Source: Haloarculaceae archaeon (GTDB lineage Archaea; Halobacteriota; Halobacteria; Halobacteriales; Haloarculaceae). From it: 10,073 nt of DNA. The DNA lies in assembly GCA_028274885.1 (NCBI GenBank), contig JAQCMX010000110.1, forward strand, positions 1-10,073, in the 5' to 3' direction. The notes beneath the pieces were generated by a model that saw nothing but the letters and a program-made list of their open reading frames with translations, was not told where the DNA came from and did not search any database. The position numbers and the translations under genes were made by a program. Below are positions 5,976 to 10,073 of this stretch, piece after piece (position 1 is the stretch's first letter; the number at the start of each line of letters is the position of its first letter).

Positions 5976-8900
5976 ATGGTGTCCGTGGACGGCGGTGAAC
6001 GCGATGGCACCCACGCGGACCTGACAGACGGACCCGACACGGACGCAGCGGTCCCTGGACCGACGCCGTCGCGACGGACACTACTAAAGACCGGTGCCGT
6101 CGCGGGCAGTCTCTCGCTGGTGGGCAGCCAGTACGGCGTCGACCCGACCGTCGCACAGGACGTTCCGGAGGAACGGGAGTATACCCGGTCGGGGGTCGTC
6201 CTCGAGGGGGTCCCGGCGTCGGTTCAGGTCCACCAGCCGGACCCGCTCGTGCGCGATGCGAGTAACCTCGTTGCCGTTTCCGTCCGTGTCGACGAGACCA
6301 TATACCGTCCGGGCATCACTGTCGAACTCGCAGACCAGAGCCACGAGCACGCGACGTTCTCACGGCTGATCCCGGGGTCCTTTCCCTCGGGCACCAGCCT
6401 CGACCAGTCCCCACAGGAGAACGTCACCACCACGACGAGCGCCAGCGGGGAGGCCGTCGACGGACCGTGGGACGGGGGCCGACAGGCGACCTTTGCGCTC
6501 CTGGTCGATCCGATCGAAGTCGCCGACCTGACCTTCGAGATCACGGTCGCTGCCGGCCTGCGTCCCGATGGTCCTGGTACGTCGGCAACAGGGTCGGTAA
6601 CCGTCGATGTTGGACCACCGGCACCGCGACGGTTCAACCCGGAGACGCTCGCACAGACCGCCCGACAGCGGGCACGGCTGTTCGATGCGATCGGCGGCCT
6701 TCTCGGAACAGACCGAGCAGGGCTCGGTGATGCCCTCAGCGAGGGGTTGCTACACCTAAACGCCGCGGCTTCGACGTTACACACCGCCGAGTCCTTCGCG
6801 GAGACACTCGGCGTCCAGGGGACCCTCCGTGGGTACGTCCGGCAGCGGTATCTCCAGCACTCCAGCAGTGTATTTCGCCACGCCAACGCCGGTCAACTCG
6901 GCGGGGACGGGGTCCAGTCCCCGGACTCGTTTGGCCCGTCGCTTTTCGACGACGCGGTCCAGGATACGGCGGGTCTGGCGAACCGCCTCGACCGACTGAG
7001 TACGGGCGCCCCGACAGAGGCGCTGGAGGTGCGGGTCGTGGCGACAGTTCTCGCCCGGACTGTCGCTGATCTTGCCCGCGACGAGGCCCGGGCCTGGGCG
7101 GACGGCCGCCCGGCGGATGCCTTTGTCGCGCTCGCGAACCAGTACGGGGTACTCGCGGACCAACAGTACACCTACTCGAGCACGCCGCCCGGAGCCGACG
7201 GCGCGGATTCCGAGCTCACGCGCCAGGACGAGCTGATCCGGGAGGCCTTCGTCGCGAACAGCGAGGCCGGCGTCGCCGTTGGCAGGCAGTTTGGTCTCGA
7301 GTCCCAACTGCTTGGCCGTCTCCAGGACGACCCCGCGACCGTCAGCCAGCAGTTTCTGACGGACCTCAAGCGTCGTCTCCAGTCGCTCCACTCCCGGACT
7401 GGCGCCGAAACCGAAGCCGTCCCGCGGGCGCGGGCCACCCTCGCCGCACTCGGGGAGGTCGTCACGGCCGAGACGAACCGAGTGGCCGACGTGGTCAGCT
7501 TCCTGGACGCCAACGGACTCCGGCGGGCCGTCTCTGCGGGCTGGCTGTCCGAACGGTTCATGGAGCGCCCTGGCGCGGACAGCCCTTTTTTCGGCGAGGC
7601 AGTGTCGTTCGATGTCGTGGCACTGTTTGACGCCGCGGGGACAGCGAGTGTCGACTTCGAGCCGGCACGGACCTCCCGGCGCGGGGGCTCGCTGGACTGG
7701 GATGGCGGGGTCACGGCGGCGTACTACCCTCTGTTGTCGCCGATGCTTTCGACTATCGACGACAGCTACTACACCCGGCGAAACACACTCGTCGTCGCGG
7801 GCACGGCGACGGACGATCAGGTCCACTACGACAAGTACGGCAAGGTGCCGGTGATCCCGATCTACGAACCGAACGCGGCCGACCGTCAGCGAGCCCTCTC
7901 CGGGCTCGAAGCCGCCGATATTGGTGATATCCCGCCGGGAACCGAACTTCGTGTCCACGGGGTCATCGAGCGCACGCCCGCGGAGGCGCCCTACGACGGG
8001 CCGGCGATCCGGATCACGGATCTCGAACGGATCGGCCGATTCCCGACGAACGCGACACCAGGCGTCGACCAGCCCGCCGTCCTTGGCCTCCACCAGCAAA
8101 ACCCCGTTATTACCGATTATGCGGAGACGACCGAGTACACGCTCGTCGAGCAACAGGCAGTCTCATATCCGACACCGGGAAGTCTCGTCAGCGTCCGTGG
8201 CCGCGACGGCGGAACCGGGATCGAGGTCGAGTCGTTCAATATCATCGTCGGCGACGCCACGCGCGAGCCCGAGTGGGAAGCCGACCAGGCCGCCGACCTC
8301 CCCTGTTCACAGCGGGATCTGTCCGGCGACGATATCGTCGTGGTCGTCGATACCTCCGGCAGCATGACCGAAACCGACACCGACAGCGGTGCGACCCGAC
8401 TCCGCGTCGCCAAAGACGCCACAAAGAGCCTCGTGGACTTCGTTGCCGACGGGACTAACCTCGGTATCGCCGAGTTCTCCGAGAGGGGGCGTATCGTCAG
8501 CGAGATGCGCGAGGTGACAGACGATACAGTCCGGGCAGAGATCAAGGAAAACATCGAGCAACTCGGCGAGCGCAGCGGCACCTGTATCGGTTGTGGCATG
8601 CTCACCGCACAGGAGATGTTGCTTGGCGTCGAAGACCCGTCCAACAGCCAGAATATGTTTGTCCTCTCCGACGGCGACGAGAACCGCGAACCCACGGTCA
8701 GCGACGCGCTCGACAGCGACGGGAGTCCAAACCCCGACATCGTAAACACCGGGATCCAGGTCCACAGCGTCGGTATCGGTCTGGCGGTCGATCCGCCGCC
8801 ACAGACCCTTAGGGAGATGACCAACGCGACCGACGGCATCCTCGAAACCTCCGCAGAGCCAGGTGACATCCGCCGGATGTACGTCCGTTTCTCGGGGACA

Positions 8901-9758
8901 TCACAGGGTCGGTCACGGGTCGGGGACGAGACCCGGGTGATGGAGGAGGGCAACGAGTTCTCCGAGACCGTCGCCGTCGACGGGAGTATGTGTGACCTGA
9001 TGACACTGCTCGGGTATCCGGGGAGTACGATCGAGGTCGAACTCACAGATCCCGACGGCGAGGCCGTCTCGGAGACAGATCCCGACGTCTCCCACCGCGT
9101 CAGCGACGGCAGTGACGTCTGGCGTGTCCAGGAGCCCCGAAACGGGGCGTGGTCATACACCGCTTCCGCCGTCGATCTGCCCGAGTCCCAGGAGGCAAAC
9201 GTCGGCGTCAACTCCGACTCGTCGGTCTCCTCGACGTTGTACGACTCGGAGGAAACCTACGACACGACCGGGGTCTACAAGTTCGAACTCCAGGTACTCG
9301 AGGACGGCGACCCCTACCCGGAGGGCGAGGCACAACTGATCGCCAGCAAAGGCGACCGGGAGTGGGAGGTCCAGATGAACGACGACGGCGAAAACGGCGA
9401 CGCAGTCGCCAACGACGGTATCTACACCGGGAATTTCCACCCCGAGGAGTCCGGCCGATACGACTTTACCGTCCGGATAGCCGGCGGCAAGTACGACGGA
9501 CTGGAGCGTTCGTTCACCCGGACGGTCGATGTCTCCGGTTCGGTCGACGAACCCGACGACTTCTATCTCGCGGGGCCCGGGGCCGGCGGAGACGACGACC
9601 TGTTACAGTATCTGCTCCCGGGCTCGGCTGCCGTCGGTGGGGTCGCTGCCGTTGTCGCGCTCTACCGACTGTTTCGCGGTGGGGACAAACCACCGGGCGG
9701 TAGCGGTCCCGGCCCGGGACGGCCCCCGACCGGTCCCGGTAGCCCCCCAACGAAGTGA
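5976..9758 (+). CDS. Large Tat-exported, membrane-anchored VWA-domain surface protein
   Basis: This is a 1260-residue protein. A polar N-region leads into a twin-arginine signal, S32-R33-R34-T-L-L-K, and a hydrophobic stretch to about residue 50. No lipobox cysteine follows. Residues about 70-215 look like a beta-rich extracellular domain. About 219-515 is a long alpha-helical region. About 600-755 is mixed beta, perhaps OB-like. The von Willebrand A domain (about 786-970) has an intact metal site: D792-T-S-G-S796, T869 and D899 (SDGD). Residues about 985-1205 are a beta sandwich that includes NDDGENGDAVANDGIYTGNF (from about 1135), a calcium-loop-like pattern seen in choice-of-anchor X and CLCA-type domains. 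A membrane helix (about 1216-1236) and an R-rich boundary lead to a Gly/Pro tail. It is likely anchored on the outer face of the membrane. Its ligand is unknown. ATG at 5976 is preferred over TTG at 5934. Confidence 0.85.
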   Translation: MVSVDGGERDGTHADLTDGPDTDAAVPGPTPSRRTLLKTGAVAGSLSLVGSQYGVDPTVAQDVPEEREYTRSGVVLEGVPASVQVHQPDPLVRDASNLVAVSVRVDETIYRPGITVELADQSHEHATFSRLIPGSFPSGTSLDQSPQENVTTTTSASGEAVDGPWDGGRQATFALLVDPIEVADLTFEITVAAGLRPDGPGTSATGSVTVDVGPPAPRRFNPETLAQTARQRARLFDAIGGLLGTDRAGLGDALSEGLLHLNAAASTLHTAESFAETLGVQGTLRGYVRQRYLQHSSSVFRHANAGQLGGDGVQSPDSFGPSLFDDAVQDTAGLANRLDRLSTGAPTEALEVRVVATVLARTVADLARDEARAWADGRPADAFVALANQYGVLADQQYTYSSTPPGADGADSELTRQDELIREAFVANSEAGVAVGRQFGLESQLLGRLQDDPATVSQQFLTDLKRRLQSLHSRTGAETEAVPRARATLAALGEVVTAETNRVADVVSFLDANGLRRAVSAGWLSERFMERPGADSPFFGEAVSFDVVALFDAAGTASVDFEPARTSRRGGSLDWDGGVTAAYYPLLSPMLSTIDDSYYTRRNTLVVAGTATDDQVHYDKYGKVPVIPIYEPNAADRQRALSGLEAADIGDIPPGTELRVHGVIERTPAEAPYDGPAIRITDLERIGRFPTNATPGVDQPAVLGLHQQNPVITDYAETTEYTLVEQQAVSYPTPGSLVSVRGRDGGTGIEVESFNIIVGDATREPEWEADQAADLPCSQRDLSGDDIVVVVDTSGSMTETDTDSGATRLRVAKDATKSLVDFVADGTNLGIAEFSERGRIVSEMREVTDDTVRAEIKENIEQLGERSGTCIGCGMLTAQEMLLGVEDPSNSQNMFVLSDGDENREPTVSDALDSDGSPNPDIVNTGIQVHSVGIGLAVDPPPQTLREMTNATDGILETSAEPGDIRRMYVRFSGTSQGRSRVGDETRVMEEGNEFSETVAVDGSMCDLMTLLGYPGSTIEVELTDPDGEAVSETDPDVSHRVSDGSDVWRVQEPRNGAWSYTASAVDLPESQEANVGVNSDSSVSSTLYDSEETYDTTGVYKFELQVLEDGDPYPEGEAQLIASKGDREWEVQMNDDGENGDAVANDGIYTGNFHPEESGRYDFTVRIAGGKYDGLERSFTRTVDVSGSVDEPDDFYLAGPGAGGDDDLLQYLLPGSAAVGGVAAVVALYRLFRGGDKPPGGSGPGPGRPPTGPGSPPTK

Positions 9759-9773
9759 CGGTGACGAACCGTC
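9757..9773. terminator. Perfect 6-bp hairpin between convergent genes
   Basis: GACGGT and ACCGTC flank a five-base loop. The hairpin overlaps the end of the VWA gene and fills half of the 33-base gap to the convergent Orc1/Cdc6-like gene. No T tract follows, so it may stabilise mRNA ends rather than terminate transcription. Confidence 0.3.
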
Positions 9774-9791
9774 GCCCACAGTTGATGCTGT

Positions 9792-10073
9792 TCAGATCCG
9801 TTCGAGCACGGCTTCGGCATCGTAGTTGAGTGAGAGTTCGCGCGATCGGCCACGCCCCTCGATTTCCGAGTACGTGGCGTCGATCACGTCGAGTTGATCG
9901 AGTTTGTTGATTATCTCGGAGTAGCGGGTGTATCCGAGGCCGGTCGTCTCCTGGAAGGTCTCGTAGATGTCGCCGGCCTGTTCCCCGTCGAGTTCCGCGA
10001 TAACGGCCACCAGCGCGCGCTCGGAGTCAGAGAGTTCCCGGAGTCGCCGCGAGAGATGGACGTATTTCGAGGT
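9792..10073 (-). CDS. Partial Orc1/Cdc6-type replication initiator, C-terminal winged helix
   Basis: Only the last 93 codons lie in the window; the gene begins beyond the right edge. The visible part reads as a winged-helix domain. It opens with a helix, SRRLRELSDSERALVAVIAEL. An E-Q-A-G-D-I-Y-E-T-F turn, a recognition helix (YTRYSEIINKLDQLDVID) and a wing with G-R-G-R-S-R-E-L-S-L follow. It ends YDAEAVLERI. This order and wording match the C-terminal DNA-binding domain of archaeal Orc1/Cdc6 proteins, which binds origin repeats and loads the MCM helicase. The AAA+ ATPase domain that would prove it is outside. A shorter internal GTG (10010) could be mistaken for a start, but the frame stays open to the edge in the same domain. 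The alternative is another winged-helix regulator. Confidence 0.75.
   Translation of the reverse strand, partial: TSKYVHLSRRLRELSDSERALVAVIAELDGEQAGDIYETFQETTGLGYTRYSEIINKLDQLDVIDATYSEIEGRGRSRELSLNYDAEAVLERI

Noticed and set aside
5806..5998. 63-codon frame beginning MRTAAFDILRIG before the VWA gene
   Set aside because: It has basic, Thr/Arg-rich composition unlike the neighbours, no domain and no clear promoter at the leaderless distance. It is kept only as part of the leader observation.
6048..6130. Lipoprotein (lipobox) processing of the VWA protein
   Set aside because: No cysteine follows the hydrophobic part of the Tat signal, so lipid anchoring at the N-terminus is not supported. The C-terminal helix is the likely anchor.
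6777..8153. Minus-strand open frame of 458 codons inside the VWA gene
   Set aside because: It is Arg/Val/Gly-rich without recognisable domains and lies opposite a frame with clear domains and acidic haloarchaeal composition. Long antisense frames are common in GC-rich genomes.
8117..9211. Minus-strand open frame of 364 codons opposite the VWA domain
   Set aside because: It is Ser/Arg/Pro-rich low-complexity sequence with no promoter or domain. The plus strand here encodes the intact VWA metal site.
9759..10073. Replication origin repeats next to the Orc1/Cdc6-like gene
   Set aside because: I looked for GGAAAC- and G-run-containing origin recognition repeats and found none arranged in pairs. 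An origin would be expected on the other side of this gene, outside the window.

Overview
The window looks like a haloarchaeal chromosome segment. It is GC-rich, and the predicted proteins are strongly acidic. Several start codons sit 27-31 bases after an AT-rich TATA-like element with no Shine-Dalgarno site, as in leaderless archaeal transcription. The gene set also fits: a HalX-type response regulator, a PAC2-family protein, a Tat-exported surface protein and an Orc1/Cdc6-like C-terminus. Species and replicon cannot be read from the sequence alone.

Layout. (1) 1-1793 is a regulatory block: the N-terminal part of a membrane protein resembling haloarchaeal sensor histidine kinases (minus, cut by the left edge), a winged-helix regulator (minus) and, divergently, a HalX response regulator (plus). 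The kinase-like protein and the regulator could form a signalling pair, but this is inferred from proximity. (2) 1943-2863 encodes an NAD-dependent sugar epimerase/dehydratase, without other sugar genes nearby. (3) 2894-3864 (minus) is a compact pair, a PAC2-family protein followed by a two-helix membrane protein. A small ferredoxin with a three-cysteine cluster motif diverges from it at 3975. (4) 4244-4681 (minus) encodes a two-CBS-domain protein with a clear promoter and a perfect palindrome just upstream. (5) 4858-5726 (plus) holds a 30-residue membrane microprotein whose stop codon overlaps the start of a 258-residue protein of unknown function. (6) 5976-9758 encodes a 1260-residue exported protein with a Tat signal, a long helical region, a von Willebrand A domain, a calcium-loop-like beta-sandwich and a C-terminal membrane anchor. 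(7) 9792-10073 (minus) is the C-terminal winged-helix end of an Orc1/Cdc6-type protein, cut by the right edge.

The genes form short independent units. Convergent pairs are separated by only 26-33 bases, and two of these gaps contain GC-rich hairpins. I see no tRNA, rRNA, insertion sequence, CRISPR array or integrase. The least explained items are the large VWA surface protein with its promoter-poor leader, and the microprotein coupled to the unknown protein.
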